Assembly: GCA_047971485.1 (NCBI GenBank)
Contig: JBKDZR010000115.1
Coordinates: 1-28,253 of the forward strand
DNA length: 28,253 nucleotides
Source: JBKDZR01 sp047971485
Lineage (GTDB): Bacteria; Pseudomonadota; Alphaproteobacteria; Rhodobacterales; Rhodobacteraceae
Reading direction: 5' to 3'
Under the pieces are notes generated by a model, which saw only the letters and a program-made list of their open reading frames with translations, searched no databases and was not told where the DNA came from. Below are positions 13,876-22,594 of the stretch, one piece after another; the first letter of the stretch is position 1; each line of letters begins with the position of its first letter. The position numbers were made by a program, and so were the translations under genes.

Positions 13876-13902
13876 GCCCGGCACAAGACGCAGGCGCCGG
13901 GC
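13876..13902 (-). repeat. Hairpin at the end of skp within the envelope block
   Basis: GCCCGGC (13876-13882) and GCCGGGC (13896-13902) are perfect inverted repeats with a 13-nt loop, starting in the skp stop codon. A second dyad, GGCCTGTCAGGCC, lies at 13836-13848. Neither is followed by T-residues. They occupy the 94-nt gap between skp and fabZ, where many bacteria have lpxD, and may adjust mRNA stability across this junction. Confidence 0.45.
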
Positions 13903-14474
13903 TATTGCGGCGCGCTGTCCTGACCCGTTTCAGCCGTCCCATCCCCCAAACGTTCGTTGATCAGCGCCACCGCCTCGGCCGTGACATCAACCCCTTCCAG
14001 CGCCAGCAGGATCGCCGTGCGATCAATGATCACGGATGCCCGGTGGCGACGGGCCAAATCCGCCAGAACCGGACCGATCGCACCGACAAAGGCCTTGCGC
14101 GCGTCATCCAGCTGGCGCTGCAAATCGTCGGATTTGGTTTCCTGTTCGCGGCGGATCCGCTGAACCCGGTCGTCGAAGGCGGCGGCCAGCGGGGCAAACG
14201 CGGCGGCTGTCATCTGATCACGTTGCGCCGTCAGGTCCCGTTCTTCGGCAACAAGATCGGCCTCAATCCGGCGGTTTTCGCCGGCCAGTTCGTCGCGGGC
14301 CTGTTCCAGATCGCGTTGCAGGCGCTGCCCGAAATCCGAGCGCAGGAACAACAAATCCTGGTCCAGCGTCAGGATCTGGAATGGCGCGGCGGGCGCAGCC
14401 GGGGCCGTTTCTTCCTGCGCCATCGCCCCCAACGGCCAGAGCACCAGACAGACGCAAACAACCCGCCAGATCAT
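13902..14474 (-). CDS. skp: Skp/OmpH-family periplasmic chaperone
   Basis: Skp-type chaperones bind unfolded outer-membrane proteins in the periplasm and pass them to the BAM complex. The 190-residue protein has a signal peptide (about 1-19, ending Ala-Met-Ala before Gln-Glu-Glu), a short Ala/Pro-rich linker, then the family's first strand (ILTLDQDLLFLRSDFGQRL). A long, highly charged coiled coil (about 50-145) and a C-terminal strand with VIIDRTAILLALEGVDVT follow. It starts 3 nt after the bamA stop, which supports joint function with BamA. Confidence 0.92.
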   Translation of the reverse strand: MIWRVVCVCLVLWPLGAMAQEETAPAAPAAPFQILTLDQDLLFLRSDFGQRLQRDLEQARDELAGENRRIEADLVAEERDLTAQRDQMTAAAFAPLAAAFDDRVQRIRREQETKSDDLQRQLDDARKAFVGAIGPVLADLARRHRASVIIDRTAILLALEGVDVTAEAVALINERLGDGTAETGQDSAPQ

Positions 14475-14477
14475 GGA

Positions 14478-16796
14478 TCAGAACCGCGTCGAAACCGTCA
14501 GGTCGAAATTGCGTTCCTTGTCATAGCTTTTGCTTTCCAGCGCGCGGGTGAAGTTGAACCGCAGCGGGCCGATCGGCGTGTCCCAGAACAGCGACGCCCC
14601 AACCACGGTGCGCAGGTGGAAATCATCATCCACCGACCCGCTGGTTCCGTCGGTGTCGTCAAGCCCCCAGATCGATCCGGCGTCGAAGAAAACACCGCCG
14701 CGCATGCCGTATTCCTCGGGCAGACCCAGGGGGAAGTCGGCCTCAAGGCTGAAGCTGGCCATATAGTTCCCGCCCAGGGCGTCCTTGTTCGAGGCCGTTC
14801 TGTCGCGCGGACCGATGCCATTGCGCCGGAACCCCCGCAAACGGCCGCCAGAGCGGTAGCGATCCAGCACCCAGCTGTCATCTTCCAGCATGACCAATGC
14901 CCCGCCCTGGAAAATCGCGCTCAGGCGAACATCTTCGTTCAGGACACGGGTCTCTGCCCCGACCAGCGCGGAGGTGCGGATAAACTTGTTGTCCCCACCA
15001 AGACCGGCAAGGTCCTGCCCGAATTCCAGCTTGACCCCGGCATTGGGGTTCAGCCCCGTGCGCCGCGTGTCATAGGTGTAGGTATAGCCGATCTCGCTGG
15101 TGATCCGCTCGCCTTCTTCACGCTGGAGGATCACCGAACTGCCGTTATTGCTGTTCGAAGACCGGTTGCCCCCATCATCGACATTGCTGATCTCCGCCGA
15201 GGACAGTTCATAGCGCAGACGCAGCCGGCCATTGTCGCTGACCGGGAAGGAAATCGACGGCGAGGCGCCGTATTCCAACGTATCAAAATCGGCGCTGAAA
15301 TTGTCCGAGGTGCGATAGAACACCTCGAACGAACCGCCAAGGTCGCGACCGAACAGGGACGGATCCGTCAGGCTGATATTCGAGTTCACGTTATCGACCC
15401 CGAAACCCAGCATGAAATTCAGGATCTGGCCCCGCCCCAGGAAGTTGCGTTCGTCCAGACCGAAGGCAAAGCCGAACCCGTCATTCATCGAGTAGTTCAC
15501 CCCCAATGACAGGCTGCCGGTGGGTTGTTCCTCGACATTGACATCGACGATGACCCGATCAGGCTGGGTGCCTTCGCGGGCATCAACCTGCACATCGGTG
15601 AAATAGCCGAGCGCGCGAATGCGTTCCGCGCTCTGACGGATTTCGCGGGGGTTGAACGGATCGCCTTCGACCACATCGAACTGGCGACGGATCACCTGAT
15701 CCTGGGTGGTGGCGTTGCCTTCAATGTCGATCCGTTCCACGAAGATCCGCGGCCCGCGGATCAGCGCGAAGTCCACATCCAGCGTCAGGTCGCGGTCATT
15801 GCGGGTGATGCGTGGCTCGGCGCGGATGAAATCCATACCCTCGATCAGCGACTTGCGTTCCAGCCGCGCCACCGAATCCTCGATCCGAGTCGGCGAATAG
15901 GTCTGACCCTGACGCAGGCGCATCACTGCTCGGAACAGGTCGACATCCACACCTGGCACATCGCTGCTGACCGAGACCTCGCCGATCTTGTAGCGCTGCC
16001 CTTCCTCGATATTGAAGGTCAGGAAAAACGCATCGCGTTCGCGCGAGAATTCCGGGGTTACCGACAGGATGCGGAAATCAATGAACCCACGGGAACGGTA
16101 GAAATCCGTCAGCATCTGGCGATCGAACTGGATGCGATCCTCAATCAGCGTATCAGACCGGATCAGCGCGCGGAACAGACCGGCCTGCTTGGTGCCCAGA
16201 ACCTGACGCAGACGACGGTCGGAAAAGCTGCGATTACCGACAAAACCGATCCGTTCGACCTCGATCACGTCGCCTTCGGTCACTTCAAAGACCAGATCCA
16301 CACGGTTCTGGCTGCGCGGGATGATCTTGGGATCCACCGTCGCGGCCAACCGGCCGGCCTGGCGATACGTGTCCGCGATCAGCTTGGTGTCGGCTTCGGC
16401 CGCCGTTGGCGAATAGACCCGGCGGGGCTGTGACGTCAGCAGGGCCAACAGGGTTTCGTCGTTGATGCGCCGGTTGCCTTCGATGCTGATCTGATTGATC
16501 GTCGGATATTCCGTCACCTGGATCACCAGGGTCCGGCCCTGGGCGTCGATCTCAACCGTTTCGAACAGCCCCGAATCCTGGATCCGCTGATAGGCGGCGT
16601 TGACCTGACCCGCCGTTACCCCTTCGCCCGGGACAAGCCCGGCATAGGTCAGGATCGTCGATGTCTCGATGCGCTGGTTGCCTTGCACCTGGATGGTGGA
16701 AAAACTTTGCTGTGCCAGTGCCGCGCTGCCGCCCTGCGCCAGCAACAGCGCCGAACCGAAGACCAGTGATCGACCCAAACCTGTCCGTCGCTGCAT
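14478..16796 (-). CDS. bamA: Outer membrane protein assembly factor BamA
   Basis: BamA is the beta-barrel core of the complex that inserts proteins into the outer membrane. The 772-residue precursor has a signal peptide (about 1-28, ending Ala-Leu-Ala). Five POTRA domains follow (about 30-435), shown by repeated segments such as IQVQGNQRIE, ISIEGNRRIN, IGFVGNRSFS and IDIEGNATTQ. A C-terminal 16-strand barrel ends in Phe, as expected for an outer membrane protein, and the VRGF-type motif is present as LRGFRRNGIG. AGAAGGG lies upstream of the ATG. It follows rseP after 122 nt, a gap that contains a good promoter. Confidence 0.97.
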   Translation of the reverse strand: MQRRTGLGRSLVFGSALLLAQGGSAALAQQSFSTIQVQGNQRIETSTILTYAGLVPGEGVTAGQVNAAYQRIQDSGLFETVEIDAQGRTLVIQVTEYPTINQISIEGNRRINDETLLALLTSQPRRVYSPTAAEADTKLIADTYRQAGRLAATVDPKIIPRSQNRVDLVFEVTEGDVIEVERIGFVGNRSFSDRRLRQVLGTKQAGLFRALIRSDTLIEDRIQFDRQMLTDFYRSRGFIDFRILSVTPEFSRERDAFFLTFNIEEGQRYKIGEVSVSSDVPGVDVDLFRAVMRLRQGQTYSPTRIEDSVARLERKSLIEGMDFIRAEPRITRNDRDLTLDVDFALIRGPRIFVERIDIEGNATTQDQVIRRQFDVVEGDPFNPREIRQSAERIRALGYFTDVQVDAREGTQPDRVIVDVNVEEQPTGSLSLGVNYSMNDGFGFAFGLDERNFLGRGQILNFMLGFGVDNVNSNISLTDPSLFGRDLGGSFEVFYRTSDNFSADFDTLEYGASPSISFPVSDNGRLRLRYELSSAEISNVDDGGNRSSNSNNGSSVILQREEGERITSEIGYTYTYDTRRTGLNPNAGVKLEFGQDLAGLGGDNKFIRTSALVGAETRVLNEDVRLSAIFQGGALVMLEDDSWVLDRYRSGGRLRGFRRNGIGPRDRTASNKDALGGNYMASFSLEADFPLGLPEEYGMRGGVFFDAGSIWGLDDTDGTSGSVDDDFHLRTVVGASLFWDTPIGPLRFNFTRALESKSYDKERNFDLTVSTRF

Positions 16797-16832
16797 GCCC
16801 TAGCCCTTCTGCCCGCATTTTTGTTGGTCCCG

Positions 16833-16861
16833 TGGGTAAGCGGCATCCGGCGGGATGTCAA
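16833..16861 (-). promoter_or_regulatory. Candidate internal promoter for bamA
   Basis: On the minus strand a consensus -35 box TTGACA (16861-16856) is followed after 17 nt by TACCCA (16838-16833). The start would lie near 16826, 30 nt before the bamA ATG. The -10 box is weak but the -35 and spacing are ideal. It would let bamA, skp and the lpx genes be expressed apart from the upstream pyrH-rseP part. Confidence 0.5.
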
Positions 16862-16918
16862 AAGCTACGGCACTCTGCACTGCAGAAAATCGCTGTTTAG
16901 CTGCGGAGGGGCCGCAGA

Positions 16919-18256
16919 TCAGGGACAGAAGATATCGTTCGACAGGGCAAACACCATCAGCGACAGGATCAGTGCCAGCCCCCCCGCCATCAGCACCTTC
17001 AGCGCGCCATCGCTGGGCGGACGGCCGGTGATGGCCTCATAGGCGTGGAACACCAGATGCCCGCCATCGAGAACCGGGATCGGAAATAGGTTCAGCAAAC
17101 CAACAGCGGTGGAGAGCACGGCGATGAACCAGATGAAGCTGCTCAGCCCCTGGCTGGCCGCCATACCCGAGGTTTCCGCGATGCCAATGGGGCCGCTCAG
17201 GTTGCAGCTGCTGATCGCGCCGGTGATCATGTGATAAAGGCCCGACAAGCTCTGTTCCACAATGGCCACCATCTGGCGCGCGCCATAGCCGATCGCGTCC
17301 AGCGGACCCGGCGTCTCCGTTTGCGGGCTGAAGAACAGCCCCCCCGTGACCCCGATCAGATAGCGCGTCTCGAACCCGCCTCCGGCCGTCGGCACATCCA
17401 TTGAACGGGGGGTCAGCACGGTCGAAAATCCACCGTCCTCGCGCCAGATCTCCAACCCGATCGGGGTCCCCCCCGAGGCCTCAACCGCCCGGCGCAGATC
17501 GTCAAAGGACGACAACGGCCGCTGATCGACCGACAAGATGACATCGCCAGCCTGTAAACCGGCATCCTGAGCAGCGGATTGCGGCGAGACCCCCGAAACC
17601 ATCGGCGGATAGGGATAGGGGCCGCGGACAACCCGCTGCGCACCGTCCCGCATCACCGTATAGTCATGATCCACCCGGGGCGGCAGAGCAGCCAGAAACC
17701 CGTCGAACCCGTCAAAACCGGGCACCGTCTGCCCGTCGATCGCCACGATTTCATCGCCCGGACGCAATTCCTGGATCGCGGCAGGCATGGGTTTCAGCGC
17801 CCCAACCGTCAACGGCACGCGTGCCACCCCCTGCACCATGATCAGCGTGGCAAAGATCCCGATGGACAGGATAAAGTTGAACACCGGCCCCGCCGCCACC
17901 GTCGCCGCCCGCGCCCAAAGCGGCGCCTCGTGCATCGTCGCCCGACGCCGGGCCGGATCCATCCCGGCCAGCGCCGCCGTATCGCGCCCGCTGGCCGCAT
18001 CGCCATCGCCCAGAAACCTGACATAGCCCCCCAGGGGCAGGGCCGCGATCTGCCATTGGGTGCCGCGCCGGTCCCGCCAAACCAGCAGCCGGGGCCCGAA
18101 ACCAAGCGAAAACACCTCGGCATGGATGCCACACCAGCGTCCGACAATGTAATGGCCATATTCGTGAATCGCGACGATCACCGACAGGGCAATCACGAAG
18201 GCCCCGACCGTATAGATCAGGTTGCCGAAACTCGGGATCAGTCCGATAAGGTCCAA
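16919..18256 (-). CDS. rseP: RIP (site-2) zinc metalloprotease RseP
   Basis: RseP cuts membrane proteins within their transmembrane helices; in E. coli it releases sigma-E from RseA and clears signal peptides. The 445-residue protein has HEYGH (HExxH, 31-35) in the first membrane helix, two periplasmic PDZ regions (about 125-290), and NLFPIPVLDGGHL in the third helix supplying the Asp zinc ligand. A last membrane helix ends the protein. The start is TTG at 18256 with AGGAG 7 nt upstream, an excellent ribosome binding site, so the rare start codon is credible. It follows dxr by 24 nt. Confidence 0.95.
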   Translation of the reverse strand: MDLIGLIPSFGNLIYTVGAFVIALSVIVAIHEYGHYIVGRWCGIHAEVFSLGFGPRLLVWRDRRGTQWQIAALPLGGYVRFLGDGDAASGRDTAALAGMDPARRRATMHEAPLWARAATVAAGPVFNFILSIGIFATLIMVQGVARVPLTVGALKPMPAAIQELRPGDEIVAIDGQTVPGFDGFDGFLAALPPRVDHDYTVMRDGAQRVVRGPYPYPPMVSGVSPQSAAQDAGLQAGDVILSVDQRPLSSFDDLRRAVEASGGTPIGLEIWREDGGFSTVLTPRSMDVPTAGGGFETRYLIGVTGGLFFSPQTETPGPLDAIGYGARQMVAIVEQSLSGLYHMITGAISSCNLSGPIGIAETSGMAASQGLSSFIWFIAVLSTAVGLLNLFPIPVLDGGHLVFHAYEAITGRPPSDGALKVLMAGGLALILSLMVFALSNDIFCP

Positions 18257-18280
18257 GGGGCGTCTCCTGCCGGGGTCAGA

Positions 18281-19459
18281 TCAACGAGCAAAGGCGCCGG
18301 ACAGCGCTGCCTGCTCGGCCTCATGACGTGCCATTTGGTCCGCCATACGCACATTATCAAGGGACAGATCCGCCGAGATCACCGCCTGCCCCGTCAGCCG
18401 GTCCAGCACCGTCTCGACCACCGGCGCCATATCGACAAAGCCGATGCGCCCGGCGATGAACAGATCCAGCGCACGTTCCTTGGCACCGTTGAAGACCGCC
18501 CCCGACAGGCCCCCCGTTTCCATCACCGCGCGGGCCAGGCGCAAGGCCGGATAGCGCCGTTCATCCGGCGCCCGAAAGCTCAGCGTCGCAAGCTGCGCCA
18601 GATCCAGCCGTTCCACCGGCAGCGCGCGCCGTTCTGGCCAGTTCAGCGCATAGCCGATGGCATGGCGCATGTCCGGCGGCCCGACATGGGCCATCAATGC
18701 CCCGTCGGCAAAGCCCACCAACGCATGGATCAGGCTTTCGGGATGGATGATCGTTTCGATCTTCGCTGGATCCACCCCAAAGAATTCTTTTGTTTCAATA
18801 AGCTCCATGCCTTTATTGAACATCGAGGCACTGTCGATTGTAATCCGCTGGCCCATGGCCCAATTCGGATGGCGCGAAGCATCGGCCACCGTTGCCCGGG
18901 CCAGATCCTCAATCGGCCAGTCGCGGAATGCGCCCCCCGAAGCGGTAATGATCACCCGCTCGACAGAAGATAAGCTTTCCCCGACAAGGGCCTGAAAAAC
19001 AGCGGAATGTTCGCTGTCTACCGGCAGGATCGTGGCCCCGTAACGGCTGGCTTCGGCCAGGATCAGCGGACCAGCGCAGACCAGGCTTTCCTTGTTGGCC
19101 AGGGCCAGCGTGGCCCCTTGCCGCAAGGCTGCCAGCCCGGGTTCCAGACCGGCAAAGCCGACGATCCCGGACATGACCCAATCAGCCGGCCGCGCCGCAG
19201 CCTCACACAAGGCCTGGGGACCGGCATCCGTTTCAATCCCTGTGCCGGACAGACGATCCCGCAGGCCCTCCAGGCATTCGGGAAAGGCGGTCACCGCGAT
19301 CCCGGCGCGCAACTGCCGGGCCTGCGCCGCCAGTCGGTCAATATTGCGCCCCCCCGTCAGGGCGACCACCTGATAAGCCTCGGGCGCGCGGGCAATCAGA
19401 TCGACCGTGCTTTCCCCGATCGACCCGGTTGCCCCAAGGATCGACACACGCCGGGTCAT
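18281..19459 (-). CDS. dxr: 1-deoxy-D-xylulose 5-phosphate reductoisomerase
   Basis: Dxr converts DXP to MEP with NADPH, the committed step of the non-mevalonate isoprenoid pathway that feeds UppS encoded just upstream. The 392-residue protein has the NADPH site ILGATGSIGESTVDLI (7-22), the LANKESLVCAG motif, the metal-binding LPVDSEHSAVFQ block, and the substrate region with MFNKGMELIETKEFFG and IHPESLIHALVGF. The ATG at 19459 overlaps the cdsA stop as ATGA. Confidence 0.97.
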   Translation of the reverse strand: MTRRVSILGATGSIGESTVDLIARAPEAYQVVALTGGRNIDRLAAQARQLRAGIAVTAFPECLEGLRDRLSGTGIETDAGPQALCEAAARPADWVMSGIVGFAGLEPGLAALRQGATLALANKESLVCAGPLILAEASRYGATILPVDSEHSAVFQALVGESLSSVERVIITASGGAFRDWPIEDLARATVADASRHPNWAMGQRITIDSASMFNKGMELIETKEFFGVDPAKIETIIHPESLIHALVGFADGALMAHVGPPDMRHAIGYALNWPERRALPVERLDLAQLATLSFRAPDERRYPALRLARAVMETGGLSGAVFNGAKERALDLFIAGRIGFVDMAPVVETVLDRLTGQAVISADLSLDNVRMADQMARHEAEQAALSGAFAR

Positions 19460-20250
19460 GGGGCAACCGGCGGGAATGTGGTCAGGGCGTCGGCCAGCAA
19501 CAGCATCACCGCTGCCCCCAGCACCCCATCGAAGCGGTCAAAGAAGCCGCCATGGCCAGGCAGCAGGTTGGAACTGTCCTTGACCCCCGCCCGGCGCTTG
19601 AGCGCACTTTCGGCGATGTCGCCCATCTGCGAGGCCAGCGACAAGGCCATGCTGAGGGGAATCACCGCCAGGCTGGCCGGCCCGAACAAAACGAATCCCA
19701 AGCCAACCACCGCCGCACCGATCCAGCCGGCAACCGTGCCCGACCAGGTTTTCTTGGGGCTGATCGCCGGCCAGAATTTCGGCCCGCCGAAGAAACGCCC
19801 GGCAAAGAACCCGGCGATATCGGTCACCGCAACCACCATCACGAACCAGACCAGCCAGAGTACCCCATGGGCGCCGTTCAGCCGGATCAGCCCATAACCG
19901 GCCAAGACGATCCCCACAGAAAACAGTGCATAGGCCAGACGTTCCCGGGATACGCGTCCCAAAAGCCCCAGCACCAGCGGCGCCAAGGCCAAAGGCAGGC
20001 CCAGCCCCGGCGGCAGCAGGGCCATGGCCAGACACGCCCCCCCGGCACTTGCCGCCAGCAGGGTCTCGTGACGGGCCCCAACCATACGCGCCAGTTCCCA
20101 GACCGTCACGGCGACAAGGGCCGTGATGTAAAGATTCAGCCACAACCCACTGGCCCAGAAGGCAAAAACTGTCACGGTGACCAGCACCGCCGCGGTTGCC
20201 AGGCGCGCGCCCAGATCGGACCAGCGCGACGCCCCTGTTTGGCCGGTCAC
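19456..20250 (-). CDS. cdsA: Phosphatidate cytidylyltransferase
   Basis: CdsA makes CDP-diacylglycerol, the branch point for all phospholipids. The 264-residue protein is a polytopic inner-membrane protein with about seven hydrophobic segments. The family signature lies near the C-terminus: SQMGDIAESALKRRAGVKD, then SSNLLPGHGGFFDRFDG, with the conserved acidic residues. The start is GTG at 20250, overlapping the uppS stop (GTGA), and the end overlaps the dxr start. Confidence 0.96.
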   Translation of the reverse strand: MTGQTGASRWSDLGARLATAAVLVTVTVFAFWASGLWLNLYITALVAVTVWELARMVGARHETLLAASAGGACLAMALLPPGLGLPLALAPLVLGLLGRVSRERLAYALFSVGIVLAGYGLIRLNGAHGVLWLVWFVMVVAVTDIAGFFAGRFFGGPKFWPAISPKKTWSGTVAGWIGAAVVGLGFVLFGPASLAVIPLSMALSLASQMGDIAESALKRRAGVKDSSNLLPGHGGFFDRFDGVLGAAVMLLLADALTTFPPVAP

Positions 20251-20972
20251 GGCCCGACCGCGCCGAAACGGCGCTCCCGGTCACCAAAGGCCATCAGGAT
20301 TTCACCGAATTTGTCGGGGCTGAAATCGGGCCAAAACACCGGGGTGAATTCGTATTCCGCATAGGCACTTTGCCAAAGCAGGAAATTCGAAATCCGCGTT
20401 TCCCCGGACGTGCGGATCACCAGATCCGGATCAGGCAGGGCCGCCGTATCAAGGCGCGCGGCCAGATCATCGGCCCCCACCGCATCAGCCACCAACCGGC
20501 CGGACTGGATATCGGCGGCCAGACGACAGGCGGCACGGGTCAATTCATCCCGGCTGCCGTAGTTCAACGCCACGGTCAGATCCAGGCGATCGTTCCCCGC
20601 CGTTTCCTCTTCCAGTTCCGTCATCAGGCGGGCCAGTTTGGGGTTCAATCCCCCGCGATCCCCAATGAAGCGCACCCGCACCCCCGCAGACCGCAACTCA
20701 CGCCGTTCGGCCCGGATATAGAGGCGAAACAGCGCCATCAGCCCCGTCACCTCCTGGCGCGAACGCTTCCAGTTTTCCGTCGAGAATGCAAACAGCGTCA
20801 GGCACTGCACCCCCAGACCGGGACAGGCCCTGACGATTTCCTTGACCCGCCGCGCACCCATCCGATGCCCAGCCAGCCGCGGCAGACCCCGCCCGGTCGC
20901 CCAACGCCCGTTGCCATCCATGATGATCGCAACATGGCGGGGCGTCACGGATTTGGTATCTTTCGCCGCCAT
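20247..20972 (-). CDS. uppS: Undecaprenyl diphosphate synthase (cis-prenyltransferase)
   Basis: UppS extends farnesyl diphosphate with eight isopentenyl units to give the C55 lipid carrier for peptidoglycan and O-antigen. The 241-residue protein has the catalytic IIMDGNGRWA block (16-25), the LTLFAFSTENWKR segment, ALNYGSRDEL, and the C-terminal PDLVIRTSGETRISNFLLWQSAYAE region. AGAGGAAA precedes the ATG by about 5 nt. It lies 46 nt after frr. Confidence 0.97.
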   Translation of the reverse strand: MAAKDTKSVTPRHVAIIMDGNGRWATGRGLPRLAGHRMGARRVKEIVRACPGLGVQCLTLFAFSTENWKRSRQEVTGLMALFRLYIRAERRELRSAGVRVRFIGDRGGLNPKLARLMTELEEETAGNDRLDLTVALNYGSRDELTRAACRLAADIQSGRLVADAVGADDLAARLDTAALPDPDLVIRTSGETRISNFLLWQSAYAEYEFTPVFWPDFSPDKFGEILMAFGDRERRFGAVGP

Positions 20973-21018
20973 GCGTTTCCTCTATCGATGATATGGGCAG
21001 GACAGGAAAACGATCCGG

Positions 21019-21585
21019 TCACACCTGCATGATCTCGGCCTGCTTGACCTCCAGCGCCTGGTCGACCGCGACAATCGCGGCATCGGTCAGGTCCTGGATC
21101 TCATCGGCCCAGATCTTTTGATCGTCCTCACCCATCCCCGCGCCCTTGGCCTTTTTCAGCTGATCCATGCCATCGCGGCGCACATTGCGTACGGCGACCC
21201 GGGCATGTTCGGCATGCTGGGCGGCCACCTTGGTCAGTTCCTTGCGCCGTTCCTCGTTCAGTTCCGGGATCGGCAGGCGAATCACGGTGCCGTCAACCAC
21301 AGGGTTGATCCCCAGGCCGCTTTCCCGGATCGCCTTTTCAACCTTGGAAACCAGCGACTTGTCCCAGACATTGACGGTCAGCATCCGCGGTTCGGGCACA
21401 TTGATCGTACCGACCTGGTTGATCGGTGTCGGCGTCCCGTAGGCATCCACCATGAACGGATCCAGCATGGTGGAGGCCGCGCGTCCGGTCCGCAGGGACA
21501 GGAATTCCTGTTTCAGGGCGGTCATCGCGCCATCCATGCGGCGTTTCAGATCATCGAGATCAATTTCAAGGTCTTCTTCTGCCAT
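21019..21585 (-). CDS. frr: Ribosome recycling factor
   Basis: RRF works with EF-G to split the post-termination ribosome. The 188-residue protein matches the family throughout, with LRTGRAASTMLDPFMVDAYGTPTPINQVGTINVPEPRML in domain II and the three-helix bundle including LPIPELNEERRKEL and RVAVRNVRRDGMDQLKKAKG. GAGG lies upstream of the ATG. A 161-nt gap separates it from pyrH, with a candidate promoter. Confidence 0.97.
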   Translation of the reverse strand: MAEEDLEIDLDDLKRRMDGAMTALKQEFLSLRTGRAASTMLDPFMVDAYGTPTPINQVGTINVPEPRMLTVNVWDKSLVSKVEKAIRESGLGINPVVDGTVIRLPIPELNEERRKELTKVAAQHAEHARVAVRNVRRDGMDQLKKAKGAGMGEDDQKIWADEIQDLTDAAIVAVDQALEVKQAEIMQV

Positions 21586-21651
21586 TGCTCGTCCTCTGCA
21601 GGCACACTCTGCTGGCGGCCGTGTCCCGCTATAGCATCGTGGGAATGATAT

Positions 21652-21680
21652 TGTATAAATAACTGCTCACTGAACGTCTA
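21652..21680 (-). promoter_or_regulatory. Candidate frr promoter
   Basis: On the minus strand TAGACG (21680-21675) and TATACA (21657-21652) are 17 nt apart in an AT-rich patch of the pyrH-frr gap. A start near 21645 leaves a leader of about 60 nt. It would drive frr and the envelope genes independently of pyrH. Confidence 0.45.
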
Positions 21681-21746
21681 CATGGTGTGGACACCACTGG
21701 CGGTTTTCCGGCAATCCGGCCCTGTGCCCCCGCTCAGATCCGCAGA

Positions 21747-22484
21747 TCAGCCATCATGGACCAGCGTATAGCGCCCTTGCCCGCCGAGAATACCGCGGAA
21801 TCCCCCCTTGTCATTCAGCGAGAAGACGATGATCGGCTTGTCATTGTCCCGTGCCAGCGCAATCGCAGACGCATCCATCACACCCAGATGTTTTTGCAAC
21901 ACCTCGTCATAGCTGACCGTTTCATAGCGCTTGGCCTCGGGGTGCTTGACCGGGTCCATGTCATAGACCCCATCCACCTTGGTGCCCTTGAAGATCGCCT
22001 CGCAGCCCATCTCATTGGCGCGCAATGTCGCCGCCGTGTCGGTCGTGAAATAGGGGTTGCCGGTGCCGGCGGCGAAGATGCAGACCCGTTTCTTTTCCAG
22101 GTGGCGTACCGCACGGCGACGGATATAGGGCTCGCAGACCTCATCCATGCGGATCGCGCTGATCACGCGGGTGTGCACGGCCATGTCCTCCAGCGCGGAT
22201 TGCATGGCCAGGGCGTTCATCACCGTCGCCAGCATCCCCATGTAATCGGCCGTGGTCCGTTCCATCCCCTGGGCCGATCCAGAAAGCCCGCGAAAGATGT
22301 TGCCGCCCCCGATCACCATGCAGATCTCAACCCCCAGATCATGCACGGATTTCACCTCGGCGGCGATTCGCTCGACCGTCGGGGGGTGCAGCCCGAAACC
22401 GGCATTGCCCATCAGGGCCTCGCCAGAGATTTTCAGCAAAACCCGCTTGTAGGCCAGTTGCCCCGGTTCACATTCATTGACCAT
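21747..22484 (-). CDS. pyrH: Uridylate kinase (UMP kinase)
   Basis: PyrH phosphorylates UMP to UDP for RNA and UDP-sugar synthesis, including the UDP-GlcNAc used by LpxA. The 245-residue protein shows KRVLLKISGEALMG (13-26), the VIGGGNIFRG motif, DYMGMLATVMNALAMQ, the FAAGTGNPYFTTDTAA region that binds nucleotide, and AMFKGTKVDGVYD-like text (Ile-Phe-Lys-Gly-Thr). It heads the minus-strand block and diverges from miaA across 110 nt, in which I see no confident promoter. The ATG at 22484 has only a GGGGT/GGGT-type ribosome binding site. Confidence 0.97.
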   Translation of the reverse strand: MVNECEPGQLAYKRVLLKISGEALMGNAGFGLHPPTVERIAAEVKSVHDLGVEICMVIGGGNIFRGLSGSAQGMERTTADYMGMLATVMNALAMQSALEDMAVHTRVISAIRMDEVCEPYIRRRAVRHLEKKRVCIFAAGTGNPYFTTDTAATLRANEMGCEAIFKGTKVDGVYDMDPVKHPEAKRYETVSYDEVLQKHLGVMDASAIALARDNDKPIIVFSLNDKGGFRGILGGQGRYTLVHDG

Positions 22485-22594
22485 ACCCGTTACCCCGCTT
22501 ATCAGACCATGCGCCTATTCAACCTGCGGCAAAGCCGCGGCGCGCGCAACGCCGATACTCCGAGCAAGAGCGCCGCGCAACGCGGTGAAACGAA

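Noticed and set aside
13905..15509. A 534-codon plus-strand frame opposite skp and bamA
   Set aside because: It is an antisense shadow of real genes in GC-rich DNA with no recognisable domain.
22485..22594. Search for a promoter in the pyrH-miaA divergent gap
   Set aside because: Boxes with correct spacing could not be found on either strand, so none is reported.
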